A stretch of DNA of 15,751 bases from Lachnospiraceae bacterium UBA7012 (GTDB lineage: Bacteria > Bacillota > Clostridia > Lachnospirales > Lachnospiraceae), in contig DJXE01000070.1 of the NCBI GenBank assembly GCA_002449595.1, positions 1 to 15,751 on the forward strand. The letters run 5' to 3'. A program made the position numbers and the translations under genes. The notes under the pieces were generated by a model. The model saw only the letters and a list, made by a program, of their open reading frames with translations, searched no databases and was not told the origin of the DNA. This document shows positions 6,093 to 14,490 of the stretch, piece after piece; within the stretch, counting starts at the first letter, position 1, and every line of letters starts with the position of its first letter.

Positions 6093-8384
6093 ATGAAAAA
6101 AATCGCAAAAGCAATCGTCACAATGCGCATCCCGATCCTGATCCTGTCGCTGGTCCTGCTGGTTCCGGCGGCGGCCGGCTACTTCGGCACGAAGGTCAAC
6201 TACGACATGCTGGTCTACCTGCCGCGGGAGATCGACACGATGAAGGGCCAGGACATCCTGAAAGAGGAGTTCGGGACCGGCGCGTTCTCCATGTTCGTCA
6301 CGGAGGGAATGGAAGAGAAGGACAACGCGCGCCTGAAGAAAGCAATCGAGCAGGTGCCGCACGTGCAGAAGGTCCTCTGGTACGACTCGATCCTGGACCT
6401 GTCCGTCCCGATGGAGCTCCTGCCGCAGGACATCTACGAGGCCTTCAACGCGGACGGCGCCACGATGATGATCATCATCTTCGATCAGACGACCTCCGAG
6501 GACGGCACCGTTGAGGCAGTCAGAGAGATCCGTGAGCTGACGGAAGCGGAGAATCTGAAGATCCTCGCTTCTGCTACGGAAAGTTCTGAAGTTCAGAACA
6601 AAGATGAAGCATCCGCCGCTTCAAAGAATGCAGCGGACAGCGCGGAAACCACCGATGCACAGAACAACGCATCCCCGAAAACCTGGCTCGCCGGTATGAC
6701 CGCGATCCTGGTCGACACGGAGGACCTGTCCGCGAAGGAAGCGCCGGTGTACGTCGCACTCGCAGTTGCGCTCTGCGCGCTGGTGCTGTCGCTTTCCATG
6801 GACTCGTACCTGATCCCGTTCGTGTTCCTCGCGAGTATCGGCATCGCGATCGTCTACAACATGGGAACCAACGTTTTCCTCGGGAGCATTTCCTATCTGA
6901 CGAAAGCGCTGGCAGCAGTCCTGCAGCTCGGCGTCACGCTCGACTACTCGATCTTCCTGTGGCACAGCTACGAGGAAGAGCTGGACAAGATCTCCGGCGA
7001 AGCAGCTGCTACGACAGGCATCCCCTCGGAGCAGAAGAGTGACACGGACAAGGCCTCGAAGACCTCCGCACAGAAGAGCGGCGAATACACCCTCGCCCAG
7101 AAGAAGGAAGCCATGGCGAACGCCATCGTCGCCACCTTCTCCTCGATCGTCGGCAGTTCCGTAACCACGATCGCCGGGTTCATAGCGCTTTGCTTCATGA
7201 GCTTTACGCTTGGACTGGATATCGGCATCGTCATGGCGAAGGGCGTCCTGATCGGCGTCATCTCCTGCGTGACGATCCTGCCGTCCATGATCCTGGTCTT
7301 CGACAACGCCCTCGAAAAGACCCGCCACCGCCCGCTGCTCCCCGATTTCCGCGGCCTCGGCAGGCATGTGCTGAAGCGGAAGTGGATCTCCGTCATCGTC
7401 TTCCTGGCGATGCTGGTGCCGGCATTTTACGGCTACCGCCACGCGCCGGTCTACTACGAACTCGACACGTCGCTGCCGGAGACGCTGGCCAGCGTGCAGT
7501 CCAACGAAAAGCTGAAGGACACCTTCAACATGAACTCGACGCACGTCCTGATGCTGCCCGCGTCCCTCGAGGCGCGCGAAGTGCAGGAACTCTCCAAGGA
7601 GCTGAAGTCCGTCGACGGCGTCAAGTGGGTGCTCGGCCTCGAGACCCTGAAGGGCAGCGCGATCCCGGACGACTTCGTCCCCGCAAAACTCGAGGAAGCG
7701 ACTAAGGATGATCGGTGGCAATTGCTTTTCATAGGATCGGAGTATAAAGCGGCCAGCGACGAAGTGAACGCGCAGTGCGAGCAGCTCGAGGCGATCGCGA
7801 AGCGGCACGCGCAGGACAGCATGCTGATCGGCGAGGCGCCGGCGACCCGCGACCTGATTCAGATCACGGACCGCGACTTCAGCAAGGTCAACACGGTCTC
7901 GATCGGCGTGATCTTCCTCATCATCCTGCTGGTGTTCCGCTCGGTCTCGGTCCCGGTCGTGCTCGTCGCCGTCATCGAATTCGGCATCTTCATCAACCTC
8001 GGGATCCCGTATTACACGGGCACGGTGCTGCCGTTCATCGCGTCGATCATCGTCGGCACGATCCAGCTGGGCTCCACCGTCGACTACGGCATTCTCGAGA
8101 CGACACGGTACCTTCGCGAGCGCACTTCCGGCTCGGAGAAAAGCGCTGCCGCCGCAGCCGCGGTTGATGCCAGCGCGAAGTCTGTGTTTGTCAGTGCGGC
8201 GTCGTTCTTTGCAGCGACGTTCGGTGTCGGGCTTTACTCCAACATCGACATGGTCAGCTCGCTCTGCACGCTCATGGCGCGCGGCGCCCTGATCAGCATG
8301 GCTTGCGTGATCTTCCTTCTGCCGGCGTTCCTGACGCTGTTTGACGGAATCATCATGAAGACGACCATGAAGCCCAAGGGCTGA
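6093..8384 (+). CDS. MMPL/RND-type membrane transporter
   Basis: The 763-residue protein has the duplicated RND fold. A membrane helix near residues 7-31 precedes an extracytoplasmic domain and a five- to six-helix bundle (about 210-400). The pattern then repeats: a helix near 430, a second outer domain and a bundle from about 605 to the end. Asp284 in GVTLDYSIFL and Asp664 in GSTVDYGIL sit at equivalent places in the two halves, where RND/MMPL proteins keep acidic proton-relay residues. Such proteins use the proton gradient to export lipids, drugs or other hydrophobic molecules; the substrate here is unknown. Two Ala/Ser/Lys-rich inserts (about 160-197 and 300-337) look disordered. I chose the ATG at 6093 (GAAGGG at 6083-6088) over the ATG at 6054, which lies in the operator and lacks a ribosome binding site. 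It is probably controlled by the divergent TetR and functionally paired with the next gene. Confidence 0.9.
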   Translation: MKKIAKAIVTMRIPILILSLVLLVPAAAGYFGTKVNYDMLVYLPREIDTMKGQDILKEEFGTGAFSMFVTEGMEEKDNARLKKAIEQVPHVQKVLWYDSILDLSVPMELLPQDIYEAFNADGATMMIIIFDQTTSEDGTVEAVREIRELTEAENLKILASATESSEVQNKDEASAASKNAADSAETTDAQNNASPKTWLAGMTAILVDTEDLSAKEAPVYVALAVALCALVLSLSMDSYLIPFVFLASIGIAIVYNMGTNVFLGSISYLTKALAAVLQLGVTLDYSIFLWHSYEEELDKISGEAAATTGIPSEQKSDTDKASKTSAQKSGEYTLAQKKEAMANAIVATFSSIVGSSVTTIAGFIALCFMSFTLGLDIGIVMAKGVLIGVISCVTILPSMILVFDNALEKTRHRPLLPDFRGLGRHVLKRKWISVIVFLAMLVPAFYGYRHAPVYYELDTSLPETLASVQSNEKLKDTFNMNSTHVLMLPASLEAREVQELSKELKSVDGVKWVLGLETLKGSAIPDDFVPAKLEEATKDDRWQLLFIGSEYKAASDEVNAQCEQLEAIAKRHAQDSMLIGEAPATRDLIQITDRDFSKVNTVSIGVIFLIILLVFRSVSVPVVLVAVIEFGIFINLGIPYYTGTVLPFIASIIVGTIQLGSTVDYGILETTRYLRERTSGSEKSAAAAAAVDASAKSVFVSAASFFAATFGVGLYSNIDMVSSLCTLMARGALISMACVIFLLPAFLTLFDGIIMKTTMKPKG

Positions 8385-8449
8385 AACGTAATAAACAGTT
8401 TGACGCAGAAGGCGAAAAACGTAATGAACAGTTCGACGCGAAAGGCGAA
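8384..8449 (+). repeat. 33-bp tandem repeat, two copies, starting at the transporter stop codon
   Basis: Units 8384-8416 and 8417-8449 are directly adjacent and identical at 29 of 33 positions. Each begins AAACGTAAT.AACAGTT and ends AGGCGAA or AAGGCGAA-like sequence, and a fragment of a third start (GAACGA) follows. The first unit begins on the last base of the TGA stop. The remaining gap to 8553 is AT-rich at 8455-8475 and otherwise holds only the ribosome binding site GGAGAG (8543-8548) for the next gene. I see no terminator, so read-through into the lipoprotein gene is likely. Confidence 0.8.
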
Positions 8450-8553
8450 GAACGAAAAATATAAATAGTAAAAACAGTCATAAAGATCTGCTGGGGCGCG
8501 CATGAATGTGATGTCGGATCATCGCGTGAGCCGCTCCGGAATGGAGAGAAGAA

Positions 8554-11500
8554 ATGAAAAGATGGAATCTGGTAGTCGGAAAATCAGCGAAGGTGCTGAG
8601 CGTGCTGCTGTCGGTGTCGATGGTGTGCAGCATGACGGCGGCCTGCGGGAAGAAGAGTGAAGGTGCCGAGCCTTCCGCCGTGATCGAGAGGCTGACGGGT
8701 GCCGCCGAAGACGGTGAAGCTGAGAGCGGCGAAACGGAAGGTACCGAATCGAAAGACGGCGGGGCCGAAGCGAACGACGCCGGCACAGACGAGACCGGCG
8801 AGTCGGCGGACACCGCCTCCACGGATGCCACCGTCGCGCTGCTCGAAAACGCGATGTACGGAGAGGGTTCGATGAAGCACCACAGCGCGGAGTCCGGCAA
8901 GTCCGAGACGGTCTACGTCCTGTCGGACGCGGACGGCGCACCGCACGAGGTCATCGTCAGCGACTGGCTCCGGAACAAGGACGGCGCGGCACAGCTGAAA
9001 GACGAATCCGGCCTGAAGGACATCAAGAATGTCAGCGGCTACGAGACGTTTGAGCAGAGCGGCGACAGCCTGGTCTGGCAGGCGGACGGCAGCGACATCC
9101 ACTATCAGGGCACGACGGACCGGCCGCTGCCCGTGGACGTGAAGATCTCCTACAAGCTGGACGGCAAGCCGATCTCGCCCGAAGAGCTGGCCGGAAAGAG
9201 CGGGCGCGTGACGATCCGCTTCGACTACGAAAACAAAGAAAAGCGCACCATCACCGTGGATGGCGCTCAGGAGCAGGTCAGCGTCCCGTTCGCGATGATG
9301 AGCGGCATGATCCTGCCGGAGGACACCTTCACAAATATTGAAGTGAAGAACGGCAAGGTCATTTCGGAAGGAAAGAACAGCATCGTCATCGGCATGGCCG
9401 TCCCCGGCCTCAGGGAGAGCCTGAACATCGAGGACCTGAAGAGCCACATCGATGACGAAGATATGAAAAAGAGCATCGACGAGATCGAGATCCCGGATTA
9501 CGTCGAGGTTACTGCGGATACGGAAAACTTTGCGCTGGATATGACCATGACGGTCGCCATGACGGATATCCTGAACGAGAACGGCGACCTTGACATCGAC
9601 CTGGACAGCGTCGACGAGAGCATGCACGATCTGCAGGACGGCATGGACGAGCTGATCAGCGGCAGCCGGCAGCTGAAGGACGGTACCTCCGAACTTGCGG
9701 ACGGCACGAAGAAACTTTACGACGGTACCGGCGATCTGAAGGACGGCACCTCCGAACTTCTGGACGGCGCGAAGGAATTGAAGGATGGTACCAAGGAACT
9801 CTACACCGGCAGCGGTACGCTGGCGAGCGGCGCCAACGATCTGAAGAGCGGAGCGCTCGATTTGAGCCACGGCACGATCGCGCTGCGCGACGGCGCGCGC
9901 ACACTGGCTGACGGCACCGGCGCCGTGAACGACGGAGCGCAGAAGCTGAACGCCGGCGCGAGCCAGCTCGCAGCGGGCTCAAATCAGCTGGCTGGCGGCG
10001 CCGCGGAACTTGACACAGGCATCGGTTCGCTTCAGGCGGGCACAAAACAGCTGGCTGACGGAACGGCCGCACTCGGCGCCGGCAGCGACAGGCTGCTGAC
10101 CGGCCTGAAGGCGCTGCAGACGCAAGGTACCGCGCCGCTTTCTCTCGGCCTGGGACGGCTGAACCAGAGCATGGGCGGCCTCGGGCAGCTCAAGGGCTCC
10201 CTCGGACAGATCGACCAGATGAACCAAGGTCTTGAGGCGATGAAAAATGCTTTTCAGGTGGCGAAAGGTCCTGACGGCAACTACATGCCGGGCATCATGC
10301 CGGGCATGCACGCCATCCAGCAGGCCTCGGCGCAGATGAAAGCCCTGTACGGCGAGTACGACCCGTCCTCGATGCAGGGGCTGGTCAACCAGGCACAGTC
10401 GATCTACGGAACGATCAGCGCGATGCAGGGCGACAAGGCGATCAGCGACCTGATCATGAACCAGGCGGACCTCATCAAATATGTGCAGCAGTCGATCGCG
10501 TGGCTGCAGGGCGAGATCAGCACCCTGGATTCGCAGATCGGCGCGGCGGAGAGCCGGCTCGCTTCGGCGCAGGACAAGCTCAACAAGACCGTCGCGGCAG
10601 CTTCCCGGAGCAGCGAAAAGAATGATTCGAATGCGATCGTCGTGGAAGAGCCGGAGGAAGAGCTGATCGAAGAAGAACTGGTCGAAGAAGAGACGGATGA
10701 TGCGTCGGATGTTTCCGCGGAGACTGCGCAGGGCGGTTCCAATGCGGGCAGCAGCTCGAACGCCGGGGAAGGCAACGATGCGGAGAGCAGCGCGGATAAT
10801 GGCGGAAACGCAGGCGCGGAAAGCACTTCGAATGCCGGTGGAGACGCCAGTGCGACGAATGGCTCGAATGCAGGTGGAGATGCGAGCGCGGAGAGCAGCT
10901 CAGATAATAGTGGAAGCGCCAGTGCGGAGAACAGTTCGGATAATGGCGGAAGCGCCAGCACGGAGAGCAGCTCAAACGCCGCTAACGACGCCAGCGCAGC
11001 GAACAGCTCAGACGCCAGCGCATCACAGCCCGAAGCCGAGAGCACACCTGCCCAAGAGCAGGAGAGCAGCGCGGAAGAACCCGCGGACAGCGGCTCGGAT
11101 GACGCCGCGCAGGACGACGCAGGAAGCACGGCGGGAGGCCCGGTCGAAGGCCTGCTCCGCTTCCCGGCGCAGACCTATCACCTGCGCGCAAACTGGCGCA
11201 CGCTGGGCGCGAATATTGCCCGCGACAATTCCGACGCCCTGACGGATGCTATCAATGAATATGTAGAAGCGAAGGAACAGCTGGCGGCGCTGAAGGCGAA
11301 GAGGGACGCCTACGAGAGCCAGCTCGAAAAACTGCAGCAGATGGTCACCGGCATGAGCACCGGTGAGGGTTCCTCCGCGGACGCAGCTGCCGCGATCCAG
11401 ACGATCGCAGACCTGCAGAAATATTCGAAGTCACTCTACGAGGGGCTGGCTGCTGAAAAGGCCTACACAGACCAGGTGAACGAAGCGATCCCGGCGATCC

Positions 11501-12306
11501 TCGCAGGACTGGGACAGATCGAAGGCGGGATCACGCAGATGTACGACAAGACGTCTGAAATTGATACGGCCGCGATCAGCAAGCAGATGGATGACCTGAC
11601 GAAGGCGGTCGGACAGCTCTCCGCGGGCGCGCAGCAGGTCGACAAGAACCTGTCGGGCCCGATCATCACCGGCGCCGGCGAACTGGCGGCAGGGACCGGA
11701 TCTCTTGCAGGCGGCGTCAGTGACCTTCAGAAAGGCGAAGAGAAACTGAAGGCCGGCAGCAGTGCCCTGAGCAGCGGCGCGGCGGACCTGAATAAGGGCG
11801 CAGGCGAACTTGCAGGCGGCACGAAAGAACTCGCGGGCGGCACGAAAGAACTGAACGACGGCGCGGGCAAGCTGGCCGGCGGCGCGAGCGACCTGAAGGA
11901 CGGTGCCGGCAAGCTTTATAACGGTACCGAGCAGCTGGCGGACGGCGCGTACACACTGGCCGGCGGCGCGAAGGAGCTCGACGAGGGCACAGGTGAACTC
12001 CTGGACGGCGTGAAGGAACTGGACGACGGCGCATCCGACCTGCGCGACGGCGCGAAGGAACTGGACGACGGCGCTCACGAGCTGAACGACGGCATGGGTG
12101 AACTGCTGGACGGCGTCATCAGCATGAACGACGAAGGCATCTCGAAGATCACGCAGCTCTTCTCTGAAGACCTGGGCGGCGTGAAGGAGCGCTTCGAAGG
12201 CATCCGCGACGCGGGCCGCAGCTACCGCAGCTTCTCCGGCAGCGGCGAAGGAGAGAACGACAGCGTGAAGTTCATCTACCGCACGGACGCCATCAAGGCG
12301 GAATGA
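8554..12306 (+). CDS. Giant heptad-repeat surface lipoprotein, likely partner of the MMPL transporter
   Basis: This 1250-residue protein starts after GGAGAG (8543-8548). Residues 1-31 look like a lipoprotein signal ending SMTAAC, with Cys31 as the lipidation site; Thr rather than Leu at -3 makes the lipobox atypical. An acidic linker runs to about 90, and a probable beta-rich domain with short helices spans about 100-335. Residues 357-517 are 23 consecutive XXXLXXG heptads in unbroken Gly register. Helical, Gln/Met-rich sequence continues to about 690. Next comes an acidic Glu-, Ser-, Asn- and Ala-rich stretch (about 697-863). A second helical region leads to another heptad block (1041-1187, 21 units). 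There is no C-terminal membrane helix or wall-sorting signal. Such heptads are known (TIGR03057) from YhgE/Pip proteins and some MMPL-linked proteins of Firmicutes, but the YhgE/Pip membrane domains are absent here. I infer a long rod on the outer face of the membrane serving the adjacent transporter. Confidence 0.85.
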   Translation: MKRWNLVVGKSAKVLSVLLSVSMVCSMTAACGKKSEGAEPSAVIERLTGAAEDGEAESGETEGTESKDGGAEANDAGTDETGESADTASTDATVALLENAMYGEGSMKHHSAESGKSETVYVLSDADGAPHEVIVSDWLRNKDGAAQLKDESGLKDIKNVSGYETFEQSGDSLVWQADGSDIHYQGTTDRPLPVDVKISYKLDGKPISPEELAGKSGRVTIRFDYENKEKRTITVDGAQEQVSVPFAMMSGMILPEDTFTNIEVKNGKVISEGKNSIVIGMAVPGLRESLNIEDLKSHIDDEDMKKSIDEIEIPDYVEVTADTENFALDMTMTVAMTDILNENGDLDIDLDSVDESMHDLQDGMDELISGSRQLKDGTSELADGTKKLYDGTGDLKDGTSELLDGAKELKDGTKELYTGSGTLASGANDLKSGALDLSHGTIALRDGARTLADGTGAVNDGAQKLNAGASQLAAGSNQLAGGAAELDTGIGSLQAGTKQLADGTAALGAGSDRLLTGLKALQTQGTAPLSLGLGRLNQSMGGLGQLKGSLGQIDQMNQGLEAMKNAFQVAKGPDGNYMPGIMPGMHAIQQASAQMKALYGEYDPSSMQGLVNQAQSIYGTISAMQGDKAISDLIMNQADLIKYVQQSIAWLQGEISTLDSQIGAAESRLASAQDKLNKTVAAASRSSEKNDSNAIVVEEPEEELIEEELVEEETDDASDVSAETAQGGSNAGSSSNAGEGNDAESSADNGGNAGAESTSNAGGDASATNGSNAGGDASAESSSDNSGSASAENSSDNGGSASTESSSNAANDASAANSSDASASQPEAESTPAQEQESSAEEPADSGSDDAAQDDAGSTAGGPVEGLLRFPAQTYHLRANWRTLGANIARDNSDALTDAINEYVEAKEQLAALKAKRDAYESQLEKLQQMVTGMSTGEGSSADAAAAIQTIADLQKYSKSLYEGLAAEKAYTDQVNEAIPAILAGLGQIEGGITQMYDKTSEIDTAAISKQMDDLTKAVGQLSAGAQQVDKNLSGPIITGAGELAAGTGSLAGGVSDLQKGEEKLKAGSSALSSGAADLNKGAGELAGGTKELAGGTKELNDGAGKLAGGASDLKDGAGKLYNGTEQLADGAYTLAGGAKELDEGTGELLDGVKELDDGASDLRDGAKELDDGAHELNDGMGELLDGVISMNDEGISKITQLFSEDLGGVKERFEGIRDAGRSYRSFSGSGEGENDSVKFIYRTDAIKAE
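9622..10104 (+). repeat. Heptad block 1: 23 perfect XXXLXXG units in the lipoprotein
   Basis: Glycines occur at every seventh residue from 363 to 517 without a miss. Leucine holds the fourth place in every unit except one Val (TGAVNDG). Units often read T-x-E/K-L-x-D-G. At DNA level the 21-bp period is diverged, so the block is old or selected for protein sequence. Confidence 0.95.
10882..11025 (+). repeat. 36-bp imperfect minisatellite, four units, in the lipoprotein gene
   Basis: Residues 777-824 consist of four 12-residue units, such as ASAESSSDNSGS and ASAENSSDNGGS, becoming more diverged in units three and four. The preceding stretch (NAGGDAS repeated) shows related shorter duplications. 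The unit length is a multiple of three, so copy-number change would keep the frame. Confidence 0.8.
11674..12114 (+). repeat. Heptad block 2: 21 perfect XXXLXXG units in the lipoprotein
   Basis: Glycines are in unbroken register from 1047 to 1187, and leucine is at the fourth place in all units. Some neighbouring units are almost identical (KELAGGT next to KELNDGA), indicating recent 21-bp duplications. The register ends at ISMNDE near 1194. Confidence 0.95.
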
Positions 12307-12361
12307 GCCGGTACAGACAACAGAAGAACATGCAGATCTGAAAAGTAGCGGACCGAAACCA

Positions 12362-12416
12362 GGCCGCCGCCCATCTCCCCGGAACACTTCGGGAGGATCG
12401 GACGGCGGTCTTTTCT
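12362..12416 (+). terminator. Rho-independent terminator after the lipoprotein gene
   Basis: A long GC-rich hairpin pairs GGCCGCCGCCC (12362-12372) with GGACGGCGGTC (12400-12410), with one G-U and one mismatch. The stem continues through ATCTCCCCGG against TCGGGAGGAT to a loop at about 12383-12388. The right arm is followed at once by TTTTCTT. It separates the transporter-lipoprotein unit from the ABC genes. Confidence 0.9.
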
Positions 12417-12442
12417 TGATTCTTCAATCTGAAGGCTTCCTT

Positions 12443-12451
12443 TGCTATAAT
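12443..12451 (+). promoter_or_regulatory. Extended -10 promoter for the ABC exporter pair
   Basis: TGC followed by a perfect TATAAT (12446-12451) forms a full extended -10. The -35 position 17 bp upstream reads TTCAAT, a weak match. Transcription would begin near 12458, leaving a leader of about 56 nt before the ATG at 12514, in which I see no clear Shine-Dalgarno site. Confidence 0.6.
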
Positions 12452-12513
12452 AATTAATCACGCCCCACAACATCACTGAGATAACGTCGACAGAAACACC
12501 AAGATAAACCCAC

Positions 12514-14382
12514 ATGACCAGAAATTCCTCAAAAAAGCGCGAAGAGCGCAAACCGGACACCAGGCCGGAGAAGAGCAGAGACAGAGAGCAGTTCCCCGAC
12601 AACCGGGCGATGCTGTTTTATTTCCTGCGCGGGAGCAAAGCATTTTTCGCCTGCAGCATCCTGTTTGCGGCGCTGTCGTCCGTCTTTGACCTGCTCGGGC
12701 CGAAGGTGGTCGGCTTCACCGTGGACAGCATCATCGGCAGCAAGGAAGTGAGCCTGCCGGGCGCACTGCAGACCCTCTACCAGAATATGGGCGGCACGTC
12801 CTATTTCCGGCAGCACATCGGGACGCTGTCCCTGATCGTGACGCTGCTGGCGGTTCTGTGCGCCGTCTTCCGCTATCTGTTCCGCGTGTTCAACTCGAAA
12901 GGCACCGAGCGGTTCGTGAAGACGATCCGGGACGATGTGTTCCGGCACATCGAGCGGCTGCCGTTCACCTGGTACTCGGAAAACCACACCGGCGACATCA
13001 TCCAGCGCTGCACCTCGGACGTGGAGACGCTGAGCCGGTTCCTCTCGGAACAGCTGACCGGACTTGCGAGAACGAGCCTCCTGCTCGCGCTCGCGATCTA
13101 CTTCATGTCCGGGATCAGCGGCCGGCTGACGCTGTATGCGGCGGCGTTCGTGCCTGTGATCATTGCGTATTCGCTTTTCTTCCATGGGAAGATCGGACGA
13201 GGGTTCCTTATCGTCGACGAGGAGGAGAGCCGGCTGTCCGCGGTCGCGCAGGAGAACCTCACCGGCGTCCGCGTCATTCGCGCGTTCGGCCGCGAGATGC
13301 ACGAGCGGGAGCGCTTCGAGGCACAGAATGAAGTGCAGTCGGAGGCGAGCCGTAAGCTGTCGCTCCTCATGAGCGCGTTCTGGTGCACCGGCGATTTCAT
13401 TTCCGGCCTGCAGACGCTGACGATCATGGTCGTCGGCGCGCTGTTCGCGATGCGCGGGACGATCTCGGTCGGCGATTATATCGCTTTTGTGACGTACAAT
13501 TCGATGCTCGTGTGGCCGATCAGGAGCCTCGGCCGCGTCATCTCCGAGATGAGCAAGGCGGGCGTCTCGATCACGCGTATCCGCGAGATCATGAACGCGA
13601 AGGAGGAGCAGGACCGCACTGAAACGAGAAAAGCGGATATGCGCGGCGACATCGTTTTCGACCGCGTGTCGTTCCGTTACGCGAAGGACCTGCCGCAGGT
13701 GCTGGACCGCGTGAGCTTCACGATTCCGGGCGGCTCGACCTTCGGCATCCTCGGGAGCACCGGCTCCGGCAAGTCGACGCTGATGGCGCTTTTGGACAGG
13801 CTTTACGTGCTGCCGTCGGACCAGGGGAGGATCCTCGTGGGCGGCGTCGATATCGCGGATATGAAGGCACAGGAACTTCGGGGGCAGATAGGCATGGTTC
13901 TGCAGGAGCCGTACCTTTTCTCGCGCACGATTGCGGAAAACATCGCGATCACGCAGCCATCCGTCAACATGGATGACGTGAAGGCCGCCGCAAAGGACGC
14001 TGCACTCGACGAAGCGGTGGAAAAGTTCACCGCCGGATACGACACGATGGTCGGCGAGCGGGGCGTGACACTCTCGGGCGGACAGAAGCAGCGCACCGCG
14101 ATCGCGCAGACACTGATCCGCGACACGCCGGTCATGATCTTCGACGACTCGCTGTCGGCGGTCGACGCGGAGACGGACGCGAAGATCCGCACCGCGCTCC
14201 TGAAGAAGGCGCAGCGCGCGACGACGATCCTGATCTCGCACCGCATCACGACGCTGATGCAGGCGGACCGGATCCTCGTGCTGCATCACGGGAAGGTCGC
14301 CGAGATCGGGACGCACGAAGAGCTGCTCGAGAAGGGCGGCATCTACCGCAGGATCTGCAGGATCCAAGGAATTGTAGAGTAG
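12514..14382 (+). CDS. ABC exporter half-transporter, degenerate ATP site subunit
   Basis: The 622-residue protein has a type IV exporter layout: a charged N-terminal tail (1-30), six membrane helices (about 38-340) and a nucleotide-binding domain from about 378. Visible motifs are Walker A GSTGSGKST (414-422), Q-loop Gln464, signature LSGGQ (520-524), Walker B VMIFD ending at Asp544, and His576 in the switch. The residue after Walker B, normally catalytic Glu, is Asp545 (IFDDSLSAVD). That substitution is the mark of the non-catalytic subunit of heterodimeric exporters such as BmrCD, LmrCD or TM287/288. The partner gene follows 108 nt downstream on the same strand. The pair probably exports drugs or other amphiphilic compounds; the substrate cannot be told. 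No strong ribosome binding site precedes the ATG at 12514, so the start is the least certain part. Confidence 0.92.
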   Translation: MTRNSSKKREERKPDTRPEKSRDREQFPDNRAMLFYFLRGSKAFFACSILFAALSSVFDLLGPKVVGFTVDSIIGSKEVSLPGALQTLYQNMGGTSYFRQHIGTLSLIVTLLAVLCAVFRYLFRVFNSKGTERFVKTIRDDVFRHIERLPFTWYSENHTGDIIQRCTSDVETLSRFLSEQLTGLARTSLLLALAIYFMSGISGRLTLYAAAFVPVIIAYSLFFHGKIGRGFLIVDEEESRLSAVAQENLTGVRVIRAFGREMHERERFEAQNEVQSEASRKLSLLMSAFWCTGDFISGLQTLTIMVVGALFAMRGTISVGDYIAFVTYNSMLVWPIRSLGRVISEMSKAGVSITRIREIMNAKEEQDRTETRKADMRGDIVFDRVSFRYAKDLPQVLDRVSFTIPGGSTFGILGSTGSGKSTLMALLDRLYVLPSDQGRILVGGVDIADMKAQELRGQIGMVLQEPYLFSRTIAENIAITQPSVNMDDVKAAAKDAALDEAVEKFTAGYDTMVGERGVTLSGGQKQRTAIAQTLIRDTPVMIFDDSLSAVDAETDAKIRTALLKKAQRATTILISHRITTLMQADRILVLHHGKVAEIGTHEELLEKGGIYRRICRIQGIVE

Positions 14383-14490
14383 GACCTGAAAGCAGCGAGA
14401 GAAGCATACAGGCTGCAGTGCAGTGCCACGGTGCATCAGGATCGGGGCAGCAAGGCAAGGCAGCATAGCATAGAAGAGTAATCACACGAA

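Noticed and set aside
8384..8449. CRISPR-like repeats
   Set aside because: The units abut without spacers, number only two, and no cas gene is near.
8234..8503. Small minus-strand frame with two FFAF..ELFIT-like repeats
   Set aside because: The repetition only reflects the 33-bp DNA repeat; there is no ribosome site or known domain.
8584..9870. 428-codon and other minus-strand frames opposite the lipoprotein gene
   Set aside because: Their repeated Val/Leu/Gln/Phe pattern is the mirror of the heptads and of the serine-rich stretch.
12529..14466. 645-codon open frame on the minus strand
   Set aside because: It lies opposite the ABC subunit and is rich in Arg, His, Asp and Val, as expected from the complement of a GC-rich coding frame. 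It has no recognisable domain, while the plus-strand frame has all ABC motifs.
14383..14490. Short direct words (GCAAGGCAAGG, GCATAGCATAG) in the gap between the ABC genes
   Set aside because: Too short and simple to call a structured element; no hairpin with a T-tract was seen.
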